Shown here piece after piece: positions 1-9,346 of a stretch of DNA of 64,000 bases. Source of the DNA: Candidatus Phosphitivorax anaerolimi (GTDB lineage Bacteria > Desulfobacterota > Desulfomonilia > UBA1062); the NCBI GenBank assembly GCA_001896555.1, contig MPOS01000053.1:62001-126000 (forward strand). Reading direction: 5' to 3'. A program made the translations under genes and the position numbers. The notes under the pieces are model-generated. The model did not search any database. It saw only the letters and a list, made by a program, of their open reading frames with translations, and was not told the origin of the DNA. The number at the start of each line of letters is the position of its first letter. Within the stretch, counting starts at the first letter, position 1.

Positions 1-354
1 ACTGATCTTCGATTTCTTTTTCCGATCATCCTGGAAAAGACTCTACCTCTGCAGTCAAGGCCTGCGTGCCGGCCGTTCCCGGTCGGGGTGCCTTGCTTTC
101 TTACGCACATCTTCTCGTTGGAATCACCACGAGGCACTCTCTCCCGCACCCGGGTCCGGACTGTGCATTCACCGGATCAGAGGCATTATATTACGATAGG
201 ATGTCTGAACCCCGCTTGCAGCACCGGATTTCCTAAAGAACACAGGCTCCTTTCCTTCGATGAAAACCGGGAGGCTCTCTGAGATCCATCCCGTGCTCCA
301 GGAAGCGGGTGAAGGAAAAGAAAAGGCAAGAACCGAACACCCCAGGAGGAAGAC
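1..354. other. Left edge and leader of the thiolase gene; no gene assigned
   Basis: Forward frame 1 is open to 282 and frame 2 to the stop at 197-199, but neither translation resembles a protein: both are rich in Arg, Ser, Pro and Cys with no domain-like pattern. Frame 2 could be the last 65 residues of a gene that begins outside the window, but nothing supports it. The final bases carry the strong ribosome binding site of the thiolase (GGAGGA). I see no convincing promoter or RNA gene. Confidence 0.4.
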
Positions 355-1536
355 ATGAGAGAAGTCGTTTTGACCAGCGCAGTGAGGACGCCCATCGGCG
401 ATTTCAACGGCAGCCTCGCAGGTATTGACGCGAACAGGCTGGGCGCTATTGTGATAGAAGAGGCGATCAACCGCTCAGGGATAAAAAAAGAGGATGTCGA
501 CGAGGTCATCATGGGCATGGTCCTTCCCTGCGGACTAGGACAGAACCCGGCCCGGCAGGCGGCCGTCAAGGCGGGCATGCCCTGGGAGGTACAGTGCCTC
601 ACCGTCAACAAGGTCTGCGGCTCAGGGCTCAAATCGGTCATGCTCGCGGCCCAGGCCATTGCTCTGGGCGATGCCGACGTCATCGTGGCCGGCGGCATGG
701 AGAGCATGAGCAGGGCGCCGTACTATCTCGACAAGGCCCGTTTCGGCTACCGCATGGGGTCCGGCACGATCAATGACCACATGGTGCACGACGGCCTGTG
801 GGACATTGTGAATGATTTCCACATGGGCATGTCGAACGAGCTGGTCATCGACCGGTATACCGTCAGCCGTGAAGACCAGGACCGGTACGCCCTGAGAAGC
901 CACGAACGGGCCTTAAACGCGATCAGGAAAGGACTGTTCCGGGAAGAGATCGTTCCGGTGAAGGTCCCGCAGAAAAAGGGCGAACCCAAGATCTTCGATA
1001 CGGACGAGCACCCCCGTGAGACAAGCATGGAGGCTCTCGCTCAGCTGAAGCCCGTGTTCAAGGCGGGCGGCAAGACCACTGCAGGCAACGCATCGGCGAT
1101 ATCCGACGGCGCATCGGCCACCGTGGTCATGGCACGCGAAAAGGCAAAAGAGCTCGGCTGTCCCGAACTGGCTGTGATCAGGTCGCAGGCGAGTGCAGGC
1201 ATCGATATGAAGTTCATTCTCGTGGCACCCACGCTTGCCATACCCAAGGTCCTGAAGAAGGAAGGCATCAAGATCGAGGACGTCGATCTCTTCGAGATCA
1301 ACGAGGCGTTTGCCGGTTCCACGGTCGCGGTCATCAGGGAGCTGGGCATTGACATGGAAAAGGTCAACGTCAACGGCGGTGCGATCGCGCTCGGCCATCC
1401 TATCGGCGCGAGCGGTTCCCGGGTGCTAACTACGTTGATCTATGAGATGATGCGCAGAAACAGCAAGATCGGTCTCGCCTCTCTGTGCCTGGGCGGCGGC
1501 GAGGCGGTGGCGCTGATTGTACGGAGGGATGTATGA
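355..1536 (+). CDS. Acetyl-CoA acetyltransferase (biosynthetic/degradative thiolase II type)
   Basis: This 393-residue protein is a full-length thiolase, which joins two acetyl-CoA to acetoacetyl-CoA or cleaves beta-ketoacyl-CoA in the cytoplasm. The catalytic triad is complete: Cys88 in NKVCGSG, His348 in GHPIGASG and Cys378 in CLGGGEA, with the NEAFA motif before them. The length matches the family. The ATG follows GGAGGA at a normal distance. The next gene overlaps the stop by 4 nt (ATGA), so the small cytochrome-like protein is probably co-translated. Substrate range cannot be read from sequence; short-chain 3-ketoacyl-CoA is the safe call. Confidence 0.95.
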   Translation: MREVVLTSAVRTPIGDFNGSLAGIDANRLGAIVIEEAINRSGIKKEDVDEVIMGMVLPCGLGQNPARQAAVKAGMPWEVQCLTVNKVCGSGLKSVMLAAQAIALGDADVIVAGGMESMSRAPYYLDKARFGYRMGSGTINDHMVHDGLWDIVNDFHMGMSNELVIDRYTVSREDQDRYALRSHERALNAIRKGLFREEIVPVKVPQKKGEPKIFDTDEHPRETSMEALAQLKPVFKAGGKTTAGNASAISDGASATVVMAREKAKELGCPELAVIRSQASAGIDMKFILVAPTLAIPKVLKKEGIKIEDVDLFEINEAFAGSTVAVIRELGIDMEKVNVNGGAIALGHPIGASGSRVLTTLIYEMMRRNSKIGLASLCLGGGEAVALIVRRDV

Positions 1537-1877
1537 ACCCAGTATCCGGCAGACCATACAGGTCATTGAAGGAGTGCGTTTTCTTTCCGGCTGTCGCAAT
1601 TGGTCTGTTCGTCATCCTGTTTGGCGGACTGATCGTCCTTTTCGACGCTGAGGCCCGGCAACAGGCTGATCCGCAGAACATTGTCATGACAAAGTGTACA
1701 GAGTGCCACAGCACAAAGCGGATCTGCGACAATCTGGACAAGAAAGACCGCGAGGAATGGACCGAGACTATCTACAAGATGGTGTCCAATGGCGCCGATG
1801 TTGCCGAGCAGGACATCCCTGCGATCGCCGAGTATCTGGCAGACCTTGAGCCGGGGTCAAAGCCCGTGTGCCGGTGA
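1533..1877 (+). CDS. Membrane-anchored monohaem cytochrome c-like protein
   Basis: The start at 1533 (114 residues) is preferred to upstream in-frame codons because GGAGG sits just before it and it overlaps the thiolase stop by 4 nt. The protein has one hydrophobic anchor at about residues 17-38 and then a soluble domain with a single CXXCH haem motif (CTECH). That points to a small periplasmic c-type electron carrier tethered to the inner membrane. A distal Met ligand is possible (KMVSNG) but unproven. Its co-translation with a cytoplasmic thiolase is odd and may only be an operon convenience. The partner redox enzyme is unknown. Confidence 0.75.
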   Translation: MNPVSGRPYRSLKECVFFPAVAIGLFVILFGGLIVLFDAEARQQADPQNIVMTKCTECHSTKRICDNLDKKDREEWTETIYKMVSNGADVAEQDIPAIAEYLADLEPGSKPVCR

Positions 1878-1885
1878 GGCCTTAG

Positions 1886-2740
1886 TTATGAGATCGGCCC
1901 GCGCGCCATGTGTTCCAGGCGCCTGATCCGTTCTTCCATGGGCGGGTGGGTGGAAAACAGGGCGAGAATCGAACCGCCCTTCAACGGATTCACGATAAAC
2001 AGGTGGGCCGTGCTGGGGTTCACCTCTGCGCGGCTGCGCTGAATCCCTGATTCGAGCTTCCGCAGCGCGCCGGCCAGCGAGAGCGGGTCTCCCGAGATCT
2101 GTGCGCCGCTCGCATCCGCCTGATATTCCCGCGATCGTGAGATCGCCATTCGTACGATCATTGCCGCCAGCGGTGCAACGATGGCGACGATAAGCAGGGA
2201 AAACACGCCGCCCCGGCTGTCCCTGCCGCCCCGGCCCCCTCCGAAGATGGCGGCAAACTGCGCCATCCTCGCCAGGATGAACACGGCCCCTGCAAAGGTG
2301 GCTGCGATGGTCGATATCAGGATGTCCCGGTTCTTCACGTGAGAGAGCTCGTGGGCGATCACCCCGCTCAGCTCGCGGGAATCGAGCAGGTCAACGATGC
2401 CCCTGGTCACGGCCACGGCTGCATGGCTCGGGTTTCGACCGGTTGCAAATGCATTGGGCATGGGCGTGTCGATGAGGTACAGCCCGGGCATGGGCAGCGA
2501 CGCCTGTTGGGTGAGGTTCCTGACAGTGGAGTAGAGCTCGGGCATATCCTGTTCTTCGATCTTCTTTGCCCGGTACATGGAGAGCACGATCCTGTCCGAG
2601 AACCAGTACGAGGCAAAATTCATGACTGCAGCCAGCACAAAGGCGATGACCATCCCTTGTGTGCCGCCCAGGATATTACCGATGCCGATCAGGATCAGTG
2701 TCATGACCAGCATCAGAAGAAAGGTCTTGAGGTTGTTCAT
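1886..2740 (-). CDS. htpX: HtpX, membrane zinc metalloprotease (M48B)
   Basis: The 284-residue product is a complete HtpX, an inner-membrane protease that degrades misfolded membrane proteins. Two N-terminal membrane segments (about 5-25 and 28-48) precede the catalytic HELSH motif, with His130, Glu131 and His134. Two further hydrophobic stretches (about 143-165 and 180-200) come before the third zinc ligand Glu205 in SRSREYQAD. The gene runs convergent to the thiolase-cytochrome pair and ends 9 nt from it. A GAGGTGAG ribosome site precedes the ATG. Heat or envelope-stress control is usual for the family, but I see no heat-shock element. Confidence 0.95.
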   Translation of the reverse strand: MNNLKTFLLMLVMTLILIGIGNILGGTQGMVIAFVLAAVMNFASYWFSDRIVLSMYRAKKIEEQDMPELYSTVRNLTQQASLPMPGLYLIDTPMPNAFATGRNPSHAAVAVTRGIVDLLDSRELSGVIAHELSHVKNRDILISTIAATFAGAVFILARMAQFAAIFGGGRGGRDSRGGVFSLLIVAIVAPLAAMIVRMAISRSREYQADASGAQISGDPLSLAGALRKLESGIQRSRAEVNPSTAHLFIVNPLKGGSILALFSTHPPMEERIRRLEHMARGPIS

Positions 2741-3036
2741 GGGCTCACCTCATGTCTTATTGGCGGGGCGGGAGATTGTCGGAACAAAGAATCCCGCCAC
2801 TGCCCACTATAGATGCTCACGTCCGTCACATGGATGCACAGGGAAACCGCCGGATCACCGAACCGATGGAGTCATCCGGAAGGGGATACCGACCCTGCCG
2901 CCGGGTAAGCCTGTACGATCTTTCGATAGACAACCTCGCCATTCAGCAGTTATTATGATGGCAATATCACGTGCTTTTCTTTCGATCCTCCTTCTTGGTT
3001 TGTGTTGGAGGACATATGCAGGGTGAGGAGGGGACC
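2741..3036. promoter_or_regulatory. Divergent intergenic region htpX / alkylsulfatase, candidate sulfatase promoter
   Basis: About 300 nt with no credible gene on either strand. A possible forward sigma-70 promoter has TAGACA (2927-2932), a 17 nt spacer and TTATTA (2950-2955). It would start a transcript near 2962 and give a 75 nt leader to the sulfatase ATG at 3037. I found no clear htpX promoter. Confidence 0.35.
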
Positions 3037-4800
3037 ATGAAGAGGAATATCATTCTGTCCTTGGCCATGATGATCGTGCTGCTCGCCTGCTCTCACAGGC
3101 AGGAAGAAGACGGCGGGGGAGCGGAAGGCCCGGATGCACATCCTTCCCTGAAGGCGCACACGGACATCTTCCGCAAGGGCATTGAAAAGATTGGGGACAA
3201 CGTCTATGCAGCCATCGGCTACGGGCTGGCAAACTCCATCATGATCGAGGGCGTGGACGGGCTGATCATCGTAGACACCATGGAGTCGTGCGAGGCGGCC
3301 TCCGAGGTCCTTGCCGAGTTCAGAAAGATCTCTGACAAGCCCGTCAGGGCGATCATCTACACCCACAACCATGTCGATCACATCCTCGGTGCCGAGGTGT
3401 TCGCACCCGGCGGCGGCGTGCCAATCTATGCCCACGAGACCACGGCCGGACTTGTCGGGCGGATCGTGAGCAAGATGCGCACAGTGATCGATATGCGAAG
3501 CATGCGCATGTTCGGCGCCTTTCTCGACCGCGAGGAGCTCGTCAACTGCGGGATCGGCCCCTTTCTCCGGTACGGCCGAGACAGCACCATCGGCTACCTG
3601 CCGCCCACCCGCACCTTTTCCGATACGCTCACCGACACGATCGCCGGGATCGAGTTCGAGCTGGTCCACGCCCCGGGCGAGACCGACGACCAGATCTTCG
3701 TGTGGCTGCCGCACGAGCGGGTGCTCCTGTGCGGCGACAACTTCTACTGGGCCTTTCCGAACCTGTACACGATCCGCGGCACGCCCTATCGCAGCCTGCA
3801 GCAGTGGTACCGCAGCATCGACAGAATCCGCGACAAGCACCCGGAATACCTAGTGCCGGGCCACACCAGGCCCCTCATCGGCCAGGAGAGGATCGAGGCT
3901 GTGCTCAGGGACTACCGTGATGCCATCCAGTTCGTTCACGACCAGGCTATCCGCGGCATCAACCAGGGCATGACATCTGATGAGCTCGCAGAATACATCA
4001 AGCTGCCCCCGCACCTGGCGGAAGCCCCGTATCTCCAGCCCTTCTACGGCACTGTCGCATGGTCGATCCGCTCCGTGTTCTCTGGAGAGCTCGGATGGTT
4101 CGACGGCGACTCCGCCCATCTCAACCCGCTCACCCGCTCCGAGAAGGCCCGCCTGCTGGTACGCCTGGCCGGGAGCGAAGAGGCACTTCAGGCACACACG
4201 CAGCAGGCCCTGGCCAACGGCGAGTATCAGGCGGCGCTCGAGCTCTCAGGCCACCTGATACGCCTGAACCCTGATAATCATTCAGCGAGGGATATCCGGG
4301 TAAAGTCGCTCATCGCCCTGGGCGAGCGCGAAGAGAACCCCAATGCCCGCCACTACTACCTAACCGAGGCCCTGGAGATCCGCGACGGGTTCGTGGCCCT
4401 GGCCGATGCCAGGCCTGACCCCGAGCAGGTGCGCCGGTTTCCGCTCGAGGGCTTTTTCGAGCTTTTGGCGGTGAACCTTAACCCGGTCGCGAGCGCCGAG
4501 GCCGACCAGCGGGTGGGCATGAGGTTCGAGGACGAGACAACAGCCTATGTCATCCATGTGCGCAGGGGGGTTGCCGAGATCAGACAGTGCGAGCCCGGTT
4601 CGCTCGACGGCATGGACCTGGACATCGGGGTCACGGCGAATGCAGCCGCATTCAAGGAGATGCTCGCCCGGATCCGCAACCCTGTGACCACCTTGGCCGG
4701 TTTCGACTATGAACCGGGCAATGCCGTCCGGTTTGCGAGGTTCCTCGCCCTGTTCTCGCCGCCTGAACCCAAGCTGCCCTATGAGCCGCAGGAACAGTGA
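3037..4800 (+). CDS. Alkyl/aryl-sulfatase of the metallo-beta-lactamase fold (BDS1/SdsA1 type), lipoprotein
   Basis: The start at 3037 follows GGTGAGGAGGGG and gives 587 residues. A signal peptide ends in a lipobox (LLAC, Cys18), so the enzyme is predicted to be anchored to a membrane. The N-terminal metallo-beta-lactamase domain has THNHVDH at 109-115, the GETDDQI segment near 215 and CGDNFYWAFPNL at 232-243, which are hallmarks of the SdsA/BDS1 alkylsulfatases. PGHTRPL (274-280) supplies a further His. Alpha-helical dimerisation and SCP2-like C-terminal domains follow from about residue 300 and 470. It would hydrolyse alkyl sulfate esters to alcohol and sulfate. It is somewhat shorter than SdsA1 (about 658 residues). 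Confidence 0.85.
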   Translation: MKRNIILSLAMMIVLLACSHRQEEDGGGAEGPDAHPSLKAHTDIFRKGIEKIGDNVYAAIGYGLANSIMIEGVDGLIIVDTMESCEAASEVLAEFRKISDKPVRAIIYTHNHVDHILGAEVFAPGGGVPIYAHETTAGLVGRIVSKMRTVIDMRSMRMFGAFLDREELVNCGIGPFLRYGRDSTIGYLPPTRTFSDTLTDTIAGIEFELVHAPGETDDQIFVWLPHERVLLCGDNFYWAFPNLYTIRGTPYRSLQQWYRSIDRIRDKHPEYLVPGHTRPLIGQERIEAVLRDYRDAIQFVHDQAIRGINQGMTSDELAEYIKLPPHLAEAPYLQPFYGTVAWSIRSVFSGELGWFDGDSAHLNPLTRSEKARLLVRLAGSEEALQAHTQQALANGEYQAALELSGHLIRLNPDNHSARDIRVKSLIALGEREENPNARHYYLTEALEIRDGFVALADARPDPEQVRRFPLEGFFELLAVNLNPVASAEADQRVGMRFEDETTAYVIHVRRGVAEIRQCEPGSLDGMDLDIGVTANAAAFKEMLARIRNPVTTLAGFDYEPGNAVRFARFLALFSPPEPKLPYEPQEQ

Positions 4801-4822
4801 CCGCGGACATTCGTATCTCGCT

Positions 4823-5707
4823 CTACGCGATGGGAACGGCCCGTGACCTGCGGCTTACATATCCTTCCGCCGCATAGATTGCCAGTGCCGTCCAGACGAT
4901 GACGAACCCGATGAGCCTCTCGCGTGTGAACGGCTCGTGGTAGACGAACACCCCCAGGACAAACTGCATCGAGGGGGCAATGTACTGTATGACGCCCAGA
5001 AGCGAGAGATCGATCCGCCTGGCCGCCGAGGAGAAAAGCAGCAAGGGAACCATAGTGATGAGCCCTGTCCCGACAAGCAGGATGCCGGAGACAAACCCTG
5101 TGTGGGGAGACACACTCTGATCCGCCTGCCCGGAGTATGCCAGAAAGGCCAGCGCCGGCAAGAGCAGCACCGCGGTTTCCACGGTGAGCCCCTGGAGCGA
5201 TCCCAGTGGGGCGATCTTTTTGACCAGGCCGTAGAGGCCAAAAGAGGTTGCGAGAATGAGCGCGATCCAGGGCAGGGACCCGTGGGCGGCCCAGAGATAG
5301 CACACGCCCGCGGCAGCCAAGGCTATGGCGGCCCACTGTACGGGCCTGAGCCGCTCGCGCAGGATCACGACCCCTATCAGCACGCTGAGCAGGGGGTTGA
5401 TGTAATAGCCAAGGCTGGTATCCAGGATAAACCCGGCACCCACGGCCCAGATATAGGTGAGCCAGTTGAGCGCGATCAGAACACCGGCCACCATGTATGT
5501 GCACAGCACCCGCGTGCTGGAGAGGTCACGCCGAAGCCTTTCCCACCGGCCGGTGAGGGCGATCGTGCACGCCAGGAGAAAAAACGACCAGACGATCCGG
5601 TGACAGAGCACCTCGAGGGCGGGGATATGCTGGAGCCACTTCCAGTATACCGGCAGAAGGCCCCACAGCACATAGGCTGCGATGGCGTACAGGACTCCTC
5701 GGTTCAT
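4823..5707 (-). CDS. rarD: RarD-type EamA family transporter
   Basis: The 294-residue protein is an integral membrane protein with about ten hydrophobic segments built from two EamA repeats. The opening motif (AYVLWGLLPVYWKWL) and the HRIVWS segment are typical of RarD. RarD proteins are putative drug/metabolite permeases whose substrate is unknown. The gene is the last of a reverse-strand run that starts with the enoyl-CoA hydratase-like gene at 7380. It is convergent with the sulfatase, 22 nt apart. Confidence 0.88.
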   Translation of the reverse strand: MNRGVLYAIAAYVLWGLLPVYWKWLQHIPALEVLCHRIVWSFFLLACTIALTGRWERLRRDLSSTRVLCTYMVAGVLIALNWLTYIWAVGAGFILDTSLGYYINPLLSVLIGVVILRERLRPVQWAAIALAAAGVCYLWAAHGSLPWIALILATSFGLYGLVKKIAPLGSLQGLTVETAVLLLPALAFLAYSGQADQSVSPHTGFVSGILLVGTGLITMVPLLLFSSAARRIDLSLLGVIQYIAPSMQFVLGVFVYHEPFTRERLIGFVIVWTALAIYAAEGYVSRRSRAVPIA

Positions 5708-5855
5708 GCTCTATTGTCCCTTCGTGAGGTGTGTTCGTCTCTTATCTGCAAGACAACAGGATGTGAAGATACCAGCTTGAGAGGCATAAGCGCAACGGTT
5801 ATCAGCCTGTGCCGGCGGGAGCATGCGGAAGAAGGGCTTTTATTATTGATTGCGC

Positions 5856-6233
5856 TTATCCGTATCCCAGCTCTGCGAGCCGCTCCTCGCTGATCCCGAA
5901 GTAGTGGGCGATCTCGTGGACGACCGTGATCTCGATCTCTTCCTCAAGCTCTTCGATGTCTCTGCATACCTCAAGGAGAGGCTCCTTGAAGAGGATGATG
6001 GTGTCCGGATAGAACGAGGGGAAGGTGAGAAGGCGGTCGGGAAGGGCCTCACCGGTGTACACGCCGAGCAGAAGCTCGTCTTCGGGCATGCCCATCTCAT
6101 CGAGCAGGTCCGGGGACGGCCGCTCTTCCACCCGGATGGCCACGTTCTTGACATGGCGCATGATTTCATCGGGAATCCGGTCGATCGACCTGCCGACGAT
6201 CCGATCGAACTCCTCATCACTGATCTTCATCAT
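5856..6233 (-). CDS. Small zincin-like metallopeptidase family protein (PF06262 type)
   Basis: The conserved part begins MMKISDEEFDRIV. In-frame GTG codons at 6257 and 6242 could extend it by a few residues; no start has a strong ribosome site, so the exact start is open. The C-terminal HEIAHYFGISEERL motif is a zinc-binding HEXXH signature (His-Glu-x-x-His), and the preceding stretch matches the small cytoplasmic zincin-like family found widely in bacteria and often annotated only as metallopeptidase family protein. No signal peptide is present. The cellular substrate is unknown. It sits 73 nt or less downstream of the hydratase-like gene and upstream of rarD in the same direction. Confidence 0.75.
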   Translation of the reverse strand: MMKISDEEFDRIVGRSIDRIPDEIMRHVKNVAIRVEERPSPDLLDEMGMPEDELLLGVYTGEALPDRLLTFPSFYPDTIILFKEPLLEVCRDIEELEEEIEITVVHEIAHYFGISEERLAELGYG

Positions 6234-6306
6234 CTCGATCACGGTTGATACCAGCACGCAACCAAGAGAATCAACAGGTTTTTTTCAATGGGGGCCCTGT
6301 CCGTTA

Positions 6307-7380
6307 CTATTCGAAGGATATGAAGCGCAGCATAACCGCAGCCTTTTCAAAGGTGTCCGGGTCCCACTGCGGGCGGTTGTCCCGGTCGATGAGCCGGGCC
6401 CTGACCCCTTCCTTGAAATCGTGCTGTTCCATGAGGTATCTGGCAACCTTCAGATCCGATCGATAGACCTCCCCGAGATCTCTGCCCTCGTTGCGGCGAA
6501 GACACTGAAGGGTGATTGCCACTGCTAAGGGAGAGCGCTCTGAAAGCCTTTCGAACACCCCTTCGCACAGCTCGTCGTGCGTGGAGCACTCCTTAAGCCC
6601 GTTCAGGATGCCGCTGACAGATGTCTTGCCTGCAAAATACTCTTCTACCCACTGATCCATCTCCGGATCTTTAAGTATATCCTTTTTTGTGAAGGGGTCG
6701 AGTATCTCCCGGATCTGATCAGCGGCGTCATGACGGTCGTTCGCCAGCCCGGGCGCATGGGCGATCACTGTCTCGATTGCCTTATGGAGTCCTGATGTGG
6801 GGATGAGGCAGCTTGCCAGCCCCACGCCGACGCACTGGGGTCCCTTGAGCTCGTATCCGGTCAGACCGAGAAACTCTGGATACCCCCTGCCGCACTTCTC
6901 GAAAAGCCAGCCTGTAGCGCCGACATCGGGGAAAAATCCGATGCGGGTCTCGGGCATTGCCATGCGCGTAGTCTCTGATGCAGCCACGATATCCGCCTCT
7001 GCTGCAATCCCGAGCCCGCCCCCCATGGTGATGCCGTGGGCCAGCACGACTACCGGCTTGGGGTAGAGGTGAATGGCCAGGTCAAGATCGTTCTCCTCCT
7101 TGAGAAATTGCATGGCGGGCTGTATGTCGTTCTCTGCTGCAGCCCGGGCCATGATTTTGATGTCGCCGCCTGCACAGAACCCCCGTTCTCCCCTGCCGCT
7201 CAGCAGAACGAGCTTCACGCCATTGTCGTTCCGCGAGGTTTCCAGTTCACGGGCCACCATGCGCACCATGTCGAGGGTGAGGCTGTTGATGGCTTCAGGC
7301 CGGTTGAGCTCCAGGTGAAGGATTCCGGGCAATCTCCGCACCAGCACGACACTTCCGGACGGCTCGATTTCAGGTTCCAA
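6307..7380 (-). CDS. Enoyl-CoA hydratase/isomerase family protein, 3-hydroxyisobutyryl-CoA hydrolase-like
   Basis: I place the start at the TTG at 7380 because a near-perfect ribosome site (AAAGGAGGA) lies 7 nt upstream. The reading frame runs further upstream to 7533, but that stretch is not crotonase-like. The 357-residue product has the crotonase core: an oxyanion-hole segment GFCAGGDIK, then AHGITMGGGLGIA and the MPETRIGFFPDVGA segment that is characteristic of the 3-hydroxyisobutyryl-CoA hydrolase branch. The C-terminal extension also fits that branch. The likely role is hydrolysis in valine catabolism or a related acyl-CoA step. A simple enoyl-CoA hydratase is the alternative. Confidence 0.85.
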   Translation of the reverse strand: MEPEIEPSGSVVLVRRLPGILHLELNRPEAINSLTLDMVRMVARELETSRNDNGVKLVLLSGRGERGFCAGGDIKIMARAAAENDIQPAMQFLKEENDLDLAIHLYPKPVVVLAHGITMGGGLGIAAEADIVAASETTRMAMPETRIGFFPDVGATGWLFEKCGRGYPEFLGLTGYELKGPQCVGVGLASCLIPTSGLHKAIETVIAHAPGLANDRHDAADQIREILDPFTKKDILKDPEMDQWVEEYFAGKTSVSGILNGLKECSTHDELCEGVFERLSERSPLAVAITLQCLRRNEGRDLGEVYRSDLKVARYLMEQHDFKEGVRARLIDRDNRPQWDPDTFEKAAVMLRFISFE

Positions 7381-7716
7381 TATTCTTCCTCCTTTGCCCG
7401 GCATGCCGCTGTTACCCTTGCGGGACAGCCCTCCCGGCGGCTTCATAAAGGTTTTAAGGAAGATCAAATCCTTCATGCGCCTCTGAGTTTCATTAAGTAG
7501 CCTCCGGACAAGGAAATTCAAATAATCGCACATTCAGGATCAGGAAGGTTTTCTCTCCATCGTATTCGGAAAGGTGATTGTTCTTGTAGGGACAATCGTA
7601 TATAAGGGGCACATGAGCAGCCGGGAATGAAGCTGTATCTCCTTGGCCGTGCATGCGGCCGGATGCATTGACCGGCACTCCTTCTATCAAAACCAACCAT
7701 ACGAATAAGGAGAGTT
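7381..7716. promoter_or_regulatory. Divergent intergenic region with candidate promoter of the DUF1846 gene
   Basis: No gene is convincing in these 336 nt. On the forward strand TTGTTC (7578-7583), a 17 nt spacer and TATAAG (7601-7606) form a plausible sigma-70 promoter, which would give a leader of about 100 nt before the ATG at 7717. The reverse-strand promoter of the hydratase-like gene must also lie here but is not obvious. Confidence 0.4.
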
Positions 7717-9237
7717 ATGGTAGGAGCGATCGGGTTCGACAACGAGAAGTATATCAGGGAACAGGCACGGGAAATTCTCGAGCGTGTGAAGCGCTTCGGC
7801 AACAAACTCTATCTCGAATTCGGCGGAAAGCTGTTGTATGACTACCACGCGGCCCGCGTGCTGCCCGGATACGACCCGAACGTGAAGATGAGGCTGCTCC
7901 GTGAGCTCAAGGACAAGGCCGATCTCCTGCTGTGCATCTATGCGGGGGACATCGAGCGCAAAAAGATCAGGGCGGACTTCGGCATCACCTACGACTCCGA
8001 TGCCATGAAGCTCATCGACGACCTCAAGGAGTGGGGCATCAACGTGCTGGGTGTGGTGATCACGCGCTTCGAGGGCCAGCCCGCAGCGGTCCAGTTCAAG
8101 AACAAGCTGGAGCGGCGCGGAATCAAAGTCTATACGCACCGGTTCACCAAGGGCTATCCCACGGACATCGACGTGATCGTGAGCGATGAGGGATATGGGG
8201 CGAACGACTACATCGAGACGACCAGACCCCTGGTGATCGTGACCGGGCCGGGCCCCGGCAGCGGCAAGCTCGCGACCAGCCTCTCCCAGCTCTATCACGA
8301 CTATCGCAGAAACATCCGCTCCGGCTATGCGAAATTCGAGACATTCCCCATCTGGAATATCCCCTTGAAGCACCCGGCCAATATCGCCTACGAGGCCGCC
8401 ACCGCGGATATCCGCGACTTCAACCTCATCGACCCCTTCCATCTGGAGGCCTACGGCATCACAGCCGTGAACTACAACCGCGACATCGAGGTGTTCCCCG
8501 TGCTCAGACGCATCCTGGAGAAGATCACGGGGTGTGATTCGTTCTACAAATCGCCCACCGACATGGGCGTGAACCGGGCCGGGTTCGCCATCACGGACGA
8601 CGAGGTGGTCAGGGAGGCCTCCCGGCAGGAGGTGATCCGCCGCTACTTCCGCTACCAGTGCGAGTATGCCATGGGTTTTACCGACAAGGAGACCGTGCAG
8701 CGGGTCGAGCTCCTTCTCAAGGAGTTCGGCATCACACCCGAGCACCGCAGCGTTGTCCAGCCCGCAAGGAAGGCGGCCCGGGACGCGTTGAGCGACGTAA
8801 CCAAGGGAAACGAGGGCATCTACTGCGGGGCCGCGATCCAGCTGAAAGACGGCACCGTCATCACAGGCAGCAACTCCCCCATGATGCACGCGGCTTCGAG
8901 CCTGATCATAAAGGCCATCAAGCACCTGGCCGAGATCCCGGCGCGGATCGATCTGCTGCCCAGCAACATCATCGAGTCGCTGCGCAACTTCAAGACAGAC
9001 ATCCTGGGCGAGAAATCCGTGAGCCTTGACCTCGAAGAAACACTCGTGGCCTTGAGCATCAGTGCGACTACGAACCCGGCGGCTCAGATCGCGCTGGAAA
9101 AAATCCGCGACTTGAGCGGGTGCGAGATGCACATGACCCATATCCCGACACCGGGAGACGATGCCGGCTTGAGACGGATCGGGGTGAACCTCACGAGCGA
9201 CCCGAACTTCTCCACCAACAATCTCTTCATCTCCTGA
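7717..9237 (+). CDS. DUF1846 (UPF0371) family protein
   Basis: The 506-residue protein matches the DUF1846 family over its whole length, from GFDNEKYIREQAREILERV at the start to the C-terminal NPAAQIALEKIRDLSGCEMH segment. A glycine-rich GPGPGSGK stretch near residue 180 looks like a phosphate-binding loop. Family members are soluble cytoplasmic proteins of unresolved function. The start is preceded by an AAGGAGAG ribosome site. It stands alone; the FkbM gene follows 109 nt later and may be co-transcribed. Confidence 0.88.
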   Translation: MVGAIGFDNEKYIREQAREILERVKRFGNKLYLEFGGKLLYDYHAARVLPGYDPNVKMRLLRELKDKADLLLCIYAGDIERKKIRADFGITYDSDAMKLIDDLKEWGINVLGVVITRFEGQPAAVQFKNKLERRGIKVYTHRFTKGYPTDIDVIVSDEGYGANDYIETTRPLVIVTGPGPGSGKLATSLSQLYHDYRRNIRSGYAKFETFPIWNIPLKHPANIAYEAATADIRDFNLIDPFHLEAYGITAVNYNRDIEVFPVLRRILEKITGCDSFYKSPTDMGVNRAGFAITDDEVVREASRQEVIRRYFRYQCEYAMGFTDKETVQRVELLLKEFGITPEHRSVVQPARKAARDALSDVTKGNEGIYCGAAIQLKDGTVITGSNSPMMHAASSLIIKAIKHLAEIPARIDLLPSNIIESLRNFKTDILGEKSVSLDLEETLVALSISATTNPAAQIALEKIRDLSGCEMHMTHIPTPGDDAGLRRIGVNLTSDPNFSTNNLFIS

Positions 9238-9346
9238 CCTCGCCGACGACAGTGCCCTTCCCGGGCGAAAAAAGGCGGCTGCCTCTATTCCGAGAAGAAA
9301 CAAATGCCGATTGAAACACCAAGGCACGTAAGAAAGGGGCGGTTGT

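Noticed and set aside
1-282. Open frames at the left edge as the end of a gene entering the window
   Set aside because: Neither open frame has recognisable protein features; the stretch is too short to judge.
7381-7533. N-terminal extension of the enoyl-CoA hydratase-like protein to 408 residues
   Set aside because: The extra 51 residues are not crotonase-like and the strongest ribosome site sits directly before the TTG at 7380.
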